Shown here: positions 25,535-32,668 of the stretch, in pieces
Position numbering within the stretch: the first letter of the stretch is position 1
How the letters are laid out: every line of letters begins with the position of its first letter
NCBI GenBank assembly: GCA_037439945.1
Contig: JBBIVA010000024.1
Location: 1-32,668, forward strand
Length of the DNA: 32,668 nt
Direction: 5' to 3'
Origin: CALEUX01 sp037439945
GTDB lineage: Bacteria > Bacteroidota > Bacteroidia > Bacteroidales > Marinilabiliaceae
Notes under the pieces: model-generated
What the model was told of the DNA's origin: nothing
Seen by the model: only the letters and a program-made list of their open reading frames with translations
Database searches by the model: none
Program-made: the position numbers and the translations under genes

Positions 25535-25828
25535 ATTTACCCCTGATTGGTCACCAGAAGTGAACCGAACCATTGACTTTGCTGGTTTTGGACTCCAATA
25601 TAGAAAAACTTAAATTGTGAAATTTTTCTGATTTCAATATATAGTTTTTCTAAACTGTTTTTTTAAAATAAATAGCAGTTATTAAAGGTGTAAAATGTGG
25701 TCTATTTATTACTGTGCATCTTATTAATTAAGGTCTATCTACAAATTTTGGATTACCGGTTTTAGTTTATTAAAACTTACCTTATTAAATTTCAAATATT
25801 TGGTATATTGTGGCTTTAAAATTTCAAA
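25535..25828. other. Intergenic region before the restriction-modification gene
   Basis: AT-rich with no gene. TAGAAAAACT (25601-25610) and AGTTTTTCTA (25643-25652) form a perfect 10-bp inverted repeat, and the right arm lies inside the 26-nt dispersed repeat. No exact TAnnTTTG promoter was found for the downstream gene. Confidence 0.5.
25629..25654 (+). repeat. 26-nt dispersed repeat, copy B
   Basis: It matches the minus strand of 3717-3742 at 25 of 26 positions, and its right half is one arm of a 10-bp inverted repeat here. Confidence 0.6.
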
Positions 25829-28800
25829 ATGCTTAAGGATTATTTAAATAAAATACAAGGCTCCATAAATCAAGGCGACGCAAGAGAAGAAAGCTACTAT
25901 ACACATCTCGGCAACTTGATCCGGGATTTTGCCTTTGAAAATAAAATTAAAAAAGTTGATGTTACCATACTACCAAAAAAAACGGAAGCAGGAAACCCCG
26001 ATTTTCGGGTTTGGGACGGTAACAACAAGGTAACAGGTTACATAGAGGCAAAAGACCCATCGGTTACAAACCTCGACAAAGTTGAAGAATCAGAACAACT
26101 AAAAAGATATAGGTGCACATTTCCAAATGTAATCCTGACAAACTTTTATGAGTTTAGATTATACAGGGACGGGGAATTAATAAAAAAGGTTTTAATTGGA
26201 AGGCCGGCTATTGCAAAAAAAATAAAAACAGCACCACCTGTTGAAAATGAATCGGATTTTAACGATTTACTTAATACTTTTTTTTCTTTTTCACTGCCTC
26301 AGGTCCGAAATGCAAAAACATTGGCCTTAGAACTGGCAAAACGTACCCGGTTTTTGCGCGATGAAGTTATAAGCATTGAGATTGCAGACGAAGAAAAGAA
26401 GGGCAAAAAAGCCATATTAGGATTTTACGAAGCATTTAAAAAATATCTAATTGGGACACTAACCGAACAATCATTTGCTGATTTATATTCTCAAACAATT
26501 ACTTACGGTTTATTTGCAGCCCGTACGCGTTCTGACAATTCATTTAACCGTGAATTAGCCTTTAAATATATTCCAAATACTATCGGGATTTTAAAGGATG
26601 TTTTCCGGTTTATTTCACTTGAAGACCCACCAAAACCACTTCAAATAATAGTTGACGACATTGCAGAGGTCCTAAATGTTACTGACGTTAATAAAATATT
26701 GCAGGACTATTATGGAGAAGGGAAAGGGCAAGACCCAATTATCCATTTTTATGAAACTTTTCTAACTGCTTACGACCCTTCAATACGTGATAAGCGGGGG
26801 GTTTATTATACCCCGGAACCTGTTGTAGGTTATATTGTTCGTTCAGTAAACCAAATTTTAAAAACCCATTTCGGTATTGCTGATGGCCTTGCAGGAGAAA
26901 GCGTTACATTGCTCGACCCTGCTGGTGGGACCCTTACATTCCCAGCCGAAGCAGTGAAATTAGCTGTTAATGAGTTTACAGAAAAATATGGAACAGGGGG
27001 TAAAACAAAACTTATAAAAAACCAGATACTTAAAAATTTTTATGCCTTTGAGCTAATGATGGCCCCTTATGCCATTGGGCATCTAAAAATGAGCTTCCTT
27101 TTTGAAGATCTTGATTACAGACTGGGCGATGATGAACGATTTAAACTTTATCTCACCAACACTTTAGAGATGGAAGATTTGGAACAAATCCAAATTCCAG
27201 GGCTAAGTTCACTAAGCGAAGAAAGTCATTTGGCAGGGAAGGTAAAAAAAGAACAACCCGTTTTGGTAATTCTCGGGAATCCGCCATATAGCGGTATTTC
27301 ATCAAATATTAATGATTGGACTGAAAAACTCTTAAAGCAAAACGTTGACGGGGCACAAAGCTTTTATGAGGTGGATGGCAAACCCCTTGTAGAGAAAAAA
27401 CTTTGGCTGCAAGACGATTACGTAAAATTTTTGCGTTTTGCACAATGGAAGGTACATAAAGCAGGCACAGGTATAGTTGCAATGATTACAAACCACAGCT
27501 ATCTTGATAACCCAACATTCAGGGGCATGCGCCAAAGCTTGATGGCTACTTTCAACGAAATTTATATTCTCGACCTGCATGGGAACAGCCTGAAAAAAGA
27601 AACCTGCCCTGATGGAGGTAAAGATGAAAATGTATTCGATATCAGGCAGGGAACAGCAATAGCCTTTTTTATTAAGCAAAAAGAGAAAAAAGGATGTAAC
27701 ATTTTTCATGCAAGCCAATTTGGGTTGCGTGAAACAAAATACAAATGGTTAAGCTCAAATCACTTTTTACCCGAAAATTATATTAAATTAAAACCTGAAA
27801 GTCCTTGGTATTTCTTTATTCCACGTAATACAGAAAAAATCAAAAATTATCTTGAATGGAAAGCTATTCAGGAAATATTCCCTGTTAATGTTACTGGTAT
27901 TGTTACAGCAAGGGACAATTTTGTGATTGATTTCGATACGATCAACTTGCGTAATAGAATTATTCAGTTTAAAAATAAATCAATTCCTGATGACACTATT
28001 AAGGATGCTTATAAATTAAAAGATACTCGTGGTTGGAAATTAATTGAAGCCAGAGATAAATTGGATAAAGATGATAATTGGGATACACATTTTAATAAAA
28101 TTCTTTATCGTCCCTTTGATATTCGCCAGATTTATTATACACCACTTATGGTAGATTGGGGTAGACCTGAATTAATGCGGCATTTATTACAAAAAAATTT
28201 ATCAATTTGTTTTATGCGTCAATTTTCAGGTGATTCTGATTATAATCACTTTCTCATTTCTGAGTATATGGTTGATAACAGGACTTTTTTTAGTTCTAAG
28301 GGCATTATTCAACAAGCCCCCCTCTATTTATATAAAGAACAAACTACTAAGAAATCCCATGTTCAATCAATGCTTTTGTTTGAGCCAGAAGTAAAATATA
28401 ATAGTAAAAACAGGACGCCAAACATTGATAAAACTATTTACGAAACACTAAACAAAACCTATAAGAGGGAACTCGCTCCCGAAGAAATACTTTACTACAT
28501 ATACGCTGTTTTTTATAGCAACCATTATCGGGAAAAGTATGCTGAGTTCCTAAAAATTGATTTTCCAAGGGTTCCATTCACTAAGGATTATAAAGTATTT
28601 AAAGCCCTTTCCGATTTTGGGTCACAACTATGTGATTTGCATCTGCTGAAAAGCAAATTATTGGATAAGCCAGTATCAAAATTTCAGGGCGAATCGGGAA
28701 ATGACAGGATTGAAAAAGTGATATACAACGAGCAGGAAAGGAGAATATATATCAATAAAGATAAATATTTTGATAATGTAACACCAGAAATATGGAATTA

Positions 28801-28975
28801 TCAAATAGGTGGTTACCAGGTTCTGCAAAAATACCTGAAAGACAGAAAGGACAAGGTAATGGATGATTCAAGGCATTATTGCCGGGTAATTACTGCACTG
28901 AGTAATACTATTAGAATTCAAAAAGAAATTGACGGGGTTTATCCCGAAGTTGAAAATAATCTTCTGGATTTGTAA
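25829..28975 (+). CDS. Single-chain restriction-modification enzyme, ISP-like without helicase
   Basis: A 1048-residue protein. Residues 1-130 look like a PD-(D/E)xK nuclease: GNPDF (Asp58), then GYIEAK (Glu73, Lys75). A helical linker follows. The N6-adenine methyltransferase spans about 305-640: motif X GVYYTPEP (324-331), motif I LLDPAGGT (about 361-368), motif IV NPPY (484-487). The C-terminal part (about 680-1010: YRPFDIRQIYY, DFPRVPFTKD, IWNYQIGGYQVL) resembles the type ISP specificity domain. Classical ISP enzymes are about 1,570 residues with a RecA-like helicase; no Walker A or DEAD motif is seen here, so it acts more like a type IIG enzyme. No partner gene is adjacent. GC drops in the specificity region. 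Confidence 0.88.
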   Translation: MLKDYLNKIQGSINQGDAREESYYTHLGNLIRDFAFENKIKKVDVTILPKKTEAGNPDFRVWDGNNKVTGYIEAKDPSVTNLDKVEESEQLKRYRCTFPNVILTNFYEFRLYRDGELIKKVLIGRPAIAKKIKTAPPVENESDFNDLLNTFFSFSLPQVRNAKTLALELAKRTRFLRDEVISIEIADEEKKGKKAILGFYEAFKKYLIGTLTEQSFADLYSQTITYGLFAARTRSDNSFNRELAFKYIPNTIGILKDVFRFISLEDPPKPLQIIVDDIAEVLNVTDVNKILQDYYGEGKGQDPIIHFYETFLTAYDPSIRDKRGVYYTPEPVVGYIVRSVNQILKTHFGIADGLAGESVTLLDPAGGTLTFPAEAVKLAVNEFTEKYGTGGKTKLIKNQILKNFYAFELMMAPYAIGHLKMSFLFEDLDYRLGDDERFKLYLTNTLEMEDLEQIQIPGLSSLSEESHLAGKVKKEQPVLVILGNPPYSGISSNINDWTEKLLKQNVDGAQSFYEVDGKPLVEKKLWLQDDYVKFLRFAQWKVHKAGTGIVAMITNHSYLDNPTFRGMRQSLMATFNEIYILDLHGNSLKKETCPDGGKDENVFDIRQGTAIAFFIKQKEKKGCNIFHASQFGLRETKYKWLSSNHFLPENYIKLKPESPWYFFIPRNTEKIKNYLEWKAIQEIFPVNVTGIVTARDNFVIDFDTINLRNRIIQFKNKSIPDDTIKDAYKLKDTRGWKLIEARDKLDKDDNWDTHFNKILYRPFDIRQIYYTPLMVDWGRPELMRHLLQKNLSICFMRQFSGDSDYNHFLISEYMVDNRTFFSSKGIIQQAPLYLYKEQTTKKSHVQSMLLFEPEVKYNSKNRTPNIDKTIYETLNKTYKRELAPEEILYYIYAVFYSNHYREKYAEFLKIDFPRVPFTKDYKVFKALSDFGSQLCDLHLLKSKLLDKPVSKFQGESGNDRIEKVIYNEQERRIYINKDKYFDNVTPEIWNYQIGGYQVLQKYLKDRKDKVMDDSRHYCRVITALSNTIRIQKEIDGVYPEVENNLLDL

Positions 28976-29378
28976 GTTTTTATGGGAAATGAATCAATAT
29001 GTAATTATTTAGCAAAATGAATTAATTTTCAGTTAAAATATGTTTTCAGAATTAGTTTATTGGTTTGGCTTTAGGTTATTAATTATTGTAGTTTATGTAA
29101 AACAGAGCAAAAAATTTTGGAAGCGTTGTAAAGTAATGTGAGTAGTAAAATTGTTATTGTTTTTGAAAGCAATAAACGTATATAATCCTGTTTTTGATAT
29201 TTTGTTATTATCTCCAATTAGACAAATTGTTGCATATAAATAATAAATCTGATTATTTTTGCTATCCTTTTTACATATAAAAAGGCTTTTATATTTTAAG
29301 TATAGAAGTTATTTTTAAGTGTTTTGAGCTAAGGCTGTTGGTGATGAGGTATGAAATATAGAATTTAAATAAATTAAG
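28976..29378. other. Intergenic region between the R-M gene and lptG
   Basis: About 400 AT-rich bases. It contains a 33-codon frame (29040-29141, MFSELVYWFGFRLLIIVVYV start, basic end) with a possible transmembrane helix but no clear ribosome binding site or homology I recognise, and the lptG promoter near its right end. No terminator hairpin follows the R-M gene. Confidence 0.5.
29230..29261 (+). promoter_or_regulatory. Candidate lptG promoter
   Basis: TTG (29230-29232), 21 bases, then TATTTTTG (29254-29261), an exact -7 match. The start codon is about 118 bases downstream, so the leader would be long. Confidence 0.5.
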
Positions 29379-30458
29379 TTGAAAAAAATTGATTTATATA
29401 TTTTACGCAAGTTTTTGGGTACTTTTTTCTTTGCCATATTGTTGATAATTAGCATATCGGTTGTTTTTGACATGGCCGAGAAAATTGATGATTTTCTTGA
29501 ACACTCTGCACCATTAAAGGCCATTGTATTTGATTATTACCTTAACTTTATTCCTTATTTTGCATATCTTTTTACTCCCTTATTTGTATTTATTGCAGTT
29601 ATATTTTTTACATCAAAAATGGCTTATCAAACCGAGATTATTGCCATTTTATCAAGCGGAGTAAGTTTCAGGCGATTGATGGTTCCTTATTTATTAGGTG
29701 CAACCATTATAGGTGTATTTTCATTTGTATTGGGTGGCTTTATAATTCCCCCGGCAAATAAGGTACGGCTTGATTTTGAGAAAACATATATCAAAAAGAA
29801 ACGTGAAACCGGCATGAATAATATCCATATGCAAATTGAACCCGGTGTATTTGTTTATGTAAGCCGTTATTCATCATTACGGGAAGTAGGCGACGGGTTT
29901 AGTCTTGAGAAATTTGAAGATAAAAAGCTGGTAAAAAAAATTACTGCAACATCTGCATCATATGATTCAATAACAGGAGGCTGGAAGCTTCGTCAATACG
30001 TAAGTCGTGAATTCCAGGACAATAACAGGCAGGTAATTACCGAAGGAGCCCAATTGGATACAATTCTGAAAATGAAACCAGCTGATTTCAAAGAAGAACG
30101 TAAATTTTACGAAACTATGTCAAATCCCGAACTTAACAGGTTTATTAATGAGCAACAGTTAAGAGGTGTTGGTAACGTAGAAGAATATCTGATAGAAAAA
30201 CACCGTAGAAATGCTTCGCCATTCTCGGCCTTTATACTTTCAATGATTGGGGTTTCACTGGCATCACGAAAGGTTAGGGGCGGTATGGGACTGCATATCG
30301 GAGTTGGAATAGGGCTAAGTTTCTCATACATATTATTTATGACCGTTTCAACTACATTTGCAGTAAATGGAAATATGTCACCCTGGCTGGCCGTTTGGAT
30401 GCCAAATTTTGTATTTGCAATTATTGCAGGTGTATTGTACAATAAAGCACCCAAATAG
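29379..30458 (+). CDS. LptF/LptG family permease (lipopolysaccharide export)
   Basis: A 359-residue YjgP/YjgQ-type inner-membrane protein. The Lpt permeases work with the LptB ATPase to extract lipopolysaccharide for export. Three N-terminal helices (about 12-33, 52-75, 98-122) precede a periplasmic beta-jellyroll region (about 130-255), and three C-terminal helices follow (about 283-355). Residues near the start (ILRKFLGTFFFAILLIISISVVFDMAEKIDDFL) are typical of Bacteroidota. Start is TTG 29379: it gives the expected MKKIDLYILRKF, and the next in-frame ATG would remove helix 1. In this phylum it normally follows tgt directly. Confidence 0.9.
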   Translation: MKKIDLYILRKFLGTFFFAILLIISISVVFDMAEKIDDFLEHSAPLKAIVFDYYLNFIPYFAYLFTPLFVFIAVIFFTSKMAYQTEIIAILSSGVSFRRLMVPYLLGATIIGVFSFVLGGFIIPPANKVRLDFEKTYIKKKRETGMNNIHMQIEPGVFVYVSRYSSLREVGDGFSLEKFEDKKLVKKITATSASYDSITGGWKLRQYVSREFQDNNRQVITEGAQLDTILKMKPADFKEERKFYETMSNPELNRFINEQQLRGVGNVEEYLIEKHRRNASPFSAFILSMIGVSLASRKVRGGMGLHIGVGIGLSFSYILFMTVSTTFAVNGNMSPWLAVWMPNFVFAIIAGVLYNKAPK

Positions 30459-30586
30459 TATTCCTATATAAAAATTTATTGAATTTTAAAACCAATCCAA
30501 ATTAAGTTGTTTTTAACTATTTGATATCCATTAAAATGGTGTTAATTTTGAAAAATTGTTAGTAAAAAATGCATGGGTTTGGAGTT

Positions 30587-30594
30587 TAAATTTG
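30587..30594 (+). promoter_or_regulatory. Candidate -7 box of the carboxylase operon
   Basis: TAAATTTG, an exact TAnnTTTG match, 79 bases before ATG 30673. No TTG lies at the expected -33 distance. Confidence 0.5.
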
Positions 30595-30611
30595 TAATTA
30601 TGTACCCAGTG

Positions 30612-30641
30612 CAACTAATTAATTAAATAATTAATTAGTTG
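30612..30641 (+). promoter_or_regulatory. Perfect 14-bp inverted repeat in the carboxylase leader
   Basis: CAACTAATTAATTA (30612-30625) and its exact complement (30628-30641) are separated by AA. It lies between the -7 box and the start codon, so it could be an operator for a dimeric regulator or an mRNA hairpin. It has no T-run and does not look like a terminator. Confidence 0.5.
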
Positions 30642-30672
30642 ACTAACATCAATTTAACCAAAAATTTTGATT

Positions 30673-32217
30673 ATGTCATTGAAAAAGCACATCCTTGACC
30701 TAAGGCAAAGAAAAGAAAAAGTACAACAGGGAGGAGGCGAAAAAGCTATTGAAAAGCAAGTAGCTATGGGTAAAATGACGGCCCGCGACCGGATTCTTTC
30801 TTTGCTTGACAATGAATCCTTTACCGAGTACGACCTTTTTGTTGAGCATGAAGCCCGTGATTTTGGGATGGATAAAAAGGAATTGCACGGTGATGGTGTC
30901 ATTATAGGAACAGGAACCATTTACGGAGCTCCGGTTTGTATTTTCGCACAGGATTTTACAGTTGCCGGTGGTTCATTAGGGCTTATGCATGCCCGCAAAA
31001 TTACCAAAATTATGGACCATGCACTTAAAATGAGAGTCCCCCTTATTGGGATAAACGACTCCGGAGGTGCCCGAATACAGGAAGGTGTGAACTCACTTGC
31101 CGGATATGGTGAAATTTTTTACCGTAACACAATTGCATCCGGAGTGATTCCTCAAATTTCGGTAATACTTGGTCCGTGCGCAGGGGGAGCCGTTTATTCG
31201 CCAGCCCTTACTGATTTTGTTTTTGTGGTGGATAATATTTCAAAAATGTTCATTACCGGTCCTGGAGTAATTAAAACTGTATTAGGCGAAGAAATTTCAA
31301 TGGAAGAACTTGGTGGAGCCAGGGTGCATGCAGAAATTACAGGGAATGCGCATTTTTTTGCTTCAAGTGAACAGGAGTGTTTTGAGCAAATTAAAAAGCT
31401 TATAACATTCATCCCGTGGAATAACACTCAAAAAGCAAAGGTTTTCCCGCCTCGCGAACCAAAATTCAAGGGAAGTATTGAGGATATAATACCGGCTGAC
31501 CCCAAGCAACCTTATGATGTAAGGGATATTATTAAAGCCATTGTTGACGATTCCGACTTCTTTGAAATAATGGAGTTGTTTGCACCAAATATTGTTATAG
31601 GCTTTGGTCGAATGAATGGTCAAACAACCGGGTTTGTTGCGAATCAGCCCTTAGTGCTGGCTGGGGTATTAGATTGTGACAGCTCCGATAAAGCTGCAAG
31701 GTTTATTCGTTTTTGTAACGCTTTTAGTATCCCAATTATTACCCTTGAAGATATGCCAGGGTATTTACCGGGGGTTGATCAGGAACACGCAGGGGTAATT
31801 CGTCACGGTGCAAAAGTTTTATATGCTTATTCTGAAGCTAACGTTCCTAAAATTACTGTAATACTGCGTAAAGCCTATGGAGGAGGTTATATTGCAATGA
31901 ATTCGCGACACCTTGGCGCCGACTTTATGTTTGCATGGCCAACTGCCGAAATTGCAGTTATGGGGCCCGAAGGTGCTGCAAATATTATTTTCAAAAAAGA
32001 GATTGATGAGGCTGAGGACCCTGAAGCCATGAGAGCAATTATGGTGCAGGAATACATTGATAGATTTGCAAACCCTTATGTGGCTGCAGCAAAGGGCTAT
32101 ATCGATTCAGTTATTGAACCTGCCGAAACACGTCAGTTGTTATTACATGCAATTGAAGTTTCGAGCAACAAAAGCGATGCAAGACCGTTTAAAAAACACG
32201 GGATTCCTCCATTTTAA
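30673..32217 (+). CDS. Acyl-CoA carboxylase / methylmalonyl-CoA decarboxylase carboxyltransferase subunit
   Basis: A 514-residue carboxyltransferase that moves CO2 between biotin and an acyl-CoA, probably propionyl/methylmalonyl-CoA. It shows two crotonase-like halves: INDSGGARIQEGVNSLAGYGEIF and GPCAGGAVYSPALTDF in the first, and LEDMPGYLPGVDQEHAGVIRHGAK and KAYGGGYIAMNSRHLGADFMFAWPTAEIAVMGPEGA in the second. Start is ATG 30673 (MSLKKHIL); a TTG six bases upstream is less likely. Its biotin carrier starts 12 bases after the stop. Neither a biotin carboxylase gene (for propionyl-CoA carboxylase) nor a membrane OadB-type subunit (for the Na+ decarboxylase) is present, so direction of the reaction is unresolved. 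Confidence 0.92.
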   Translation: MSLKKHILDLRQRKEKVQQGGGEKAIEKQVAMGKMTARDRILSLLDNESFTEYDLFVEHEARDFGMDKKELHGDGVIIGTGTIYGAPVCIFAQDFTVAGGSLGLMHARKITKIMDHALKMRVPLIGINDSGGARIQEGVNSLAGYGEIFYRNTIASGVIPQISVILGPCAGGAVYSPALTDFVFVVDNISKMFITGPGVIKTVLGEEISMEELGGARVHAEITGNAHFFASSEQECFEQIKKLITFIPWNNTQKAKVFPPREPKFKGSIEDIIPADPKQPYDVRDIIKAIVDDSDFFEIMELFAPNIVIGFGRMNGQTTGFVANQPLVLAGVLDCDSSDKAARFIRFCNAFSIPIITLEDMPGYLPGVDQEHAGVIRHGAKVLYAYSEANVPKITVILRKAYGGGYIAMNSRHLGADFMFAWPTAEIAVMGPEGAANIIFKKEIDEAEDPEAMRAIMVQEYIDRFANPYVAAAKGYIDSVIEPAETRQLLLHAIEVSSNKSDARPFKKHGIPPF

Positions 32218-32228
32218 AGAAATATGCC

Positions 32229-32549
32229 ATGGAAGAAAAAAAGACAGAGTTGGTTGATTTTGTAATTCTTGTAAGAAAATACAAAACAACACTAACTAAA
32301 AAGTTCACCAACCGTAAACCTTATGTTGCTCCCAATCCACACGAGATAAAATCTCATATACCTGGGACCATTATAAAAATAAATGTTAAAGAGGGGTCTA
32401 AAGTTAAAGCAGGTGATCCAATTCTTATCCTTGAAGCCATGAAAATGATGAATAAAGTAATTATGCCCATGGATGTGAAGATTAAGAAAATTCATGTTAC
32501 CCAGGGAGAGAAAGTGCCCAAAGGAAGGGTAATGGTTGAAATTGAATAA
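32229..32549 (+). CDS. Biotin carrier (biotinyl domain) protein
   Basis: A 106-residue biotin carboxyl carrier. The C-terminal 70 residues form the biotinyl/lipoyl fold, with the biotinylated lysine Lys72 in the consensus LEAMKMMN and the expected flanking glycine turns (PGTIIKINVKEGSKVKAGD; VTQGEKVPKGRVMVEIE). The N-terminal 35 residues are basic and lack the long Pro/Ala linker seen in many carriers. It is co-transcribed with the carboxyltransferase gene 12 bases upstream and followed by a strong terminator, so the operon has just these two genes. The start is ATG 32229; an ATG at 32224 is out of frame. Confidence 0.93.
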   Translation: MEEKKTELVDFVILVRKYKTTLTKKFTNRKPYVAPNPHEIKSHIPGTIIKINVKEGSKVKAGDPILILEAMKMMNKVIMPMDVKIKKIHVTQGEKVPKGRVMVEIE

Positions 32550-32553
32550 AATT

Positions 32554-32579
32554 AAAGCCGGCTTCTGCCGGCTTTTTTT
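32554..32579 (+). terminator. Terminator of the carboxylase operon
   Basis: AAAGCCGGC (32554-32562) pairs perfectly with GCCGGCTTT (32567-32575) around a TTCT loop, with more Ts following. Confidence 0.9.
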
Positions 32580-32613
32580 ATGCATGTTGATGTATTTTTT
32601 CGGTTTTATCAAT

Positions 32614-32668
32614 TAAACCCAAATTTGTCTTTAGCCATTTTTTCTAATGACCGTCATTAGAAATTAAT
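32614..32668 (-). repeat. Dispersed hairpin-rich repeat, copy 3 (cut by window end)
   Basis: On the minus strand these 55 bases match 8016-8070 of copy 1 with about three differences. This copy has the best form of the palindrome: TTTCTAATGAC, one base, GTCATTAGAAA, perfectly complementary. The rest of the copy would lie beyond the window. Confidence 0.75.

Noticed and set aside
26280..26800. A possible helicase segment in the R-M protein
   Set aside because: No Walker A, DExx or other helicase motif is visible between the nuclease and methyltransferase parts.
29040..29141. A 33-codon frame with a possible transmembrane helix between the R-M gene and lptG
   Set aside because: Length is within chance for AT-rich DNA and I recognise no homologue or promoter for it; mentioned only within the intergenic entry.

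Overview
This AT-rich window is chromosomal DNA from a member of the Bacteroidota, probably Bacteroidales-like. The support is a type III glutamine synthetase, two secreted proteins with type IX secretion (T9SS) C-terminal sorting domains, a DUF3109 protein, an LptG-type permease near tgt, and repeated TAnnTTTG -7 promoter boxes with a TTG or TTTG about 18-21 bases upstream. Most genes are ordinary housekeeping or metabolic genes.

Layout. 1-300: two identical tRNA-Phe genes and a terminator. 528-7769 (+): gpmI, a DUF3109 protein, a YebC-family protein, an M20 dipeptidase and glnN. 8115-14810: a pirin (-), an APC permease (+), a secreted CotH/lamin-tail protein (+), tpx (-) and a small secreted protein (+). 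14898-20865 (-): ddl, an RluD-type pseudouridine synthase and a membrane PASTA protein form one operon; then come rpmH (52 codons), rsmG, and an ECF sigma factor overlapping a glycosyltransferase. 21086-22213 (+): tgt. 29379-30458 (+): lptG. 30673-32549 (+): an acyl-CoA carboxyltransferase subunit and its biotin carrier, closed by a terminator.

The unusual part is 22217-29378, which separates tgt from lptG, genes that are normally neighbours in this phylum. It holds two different miniature inverted-repeat elements, each with a perfect target-site duplication (9 and 10 bp). Next is a T9SS beta-helix protein split by a frame change exactly at an in-frame A AAA AAG heptamer. Last is a solitary single-chain restriction-modification enzyme (PD-(D/E)xK nuclease, N6-adenine methyltransferase and an ISP-like specificity region) with a compositional step at its specificity region. 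tgt has no terminator and lptG has its own candidate promoter, as expected if an operon was interrupted.

A second unexplained feature is a dispersed, non-coding, hairpin-rich repeat of about 250 bp. There are two copies (7845 and 13601) and a third, inverted copy cut by the window end (32614-32668). I found no CRISPR array, rRNA or prophage.
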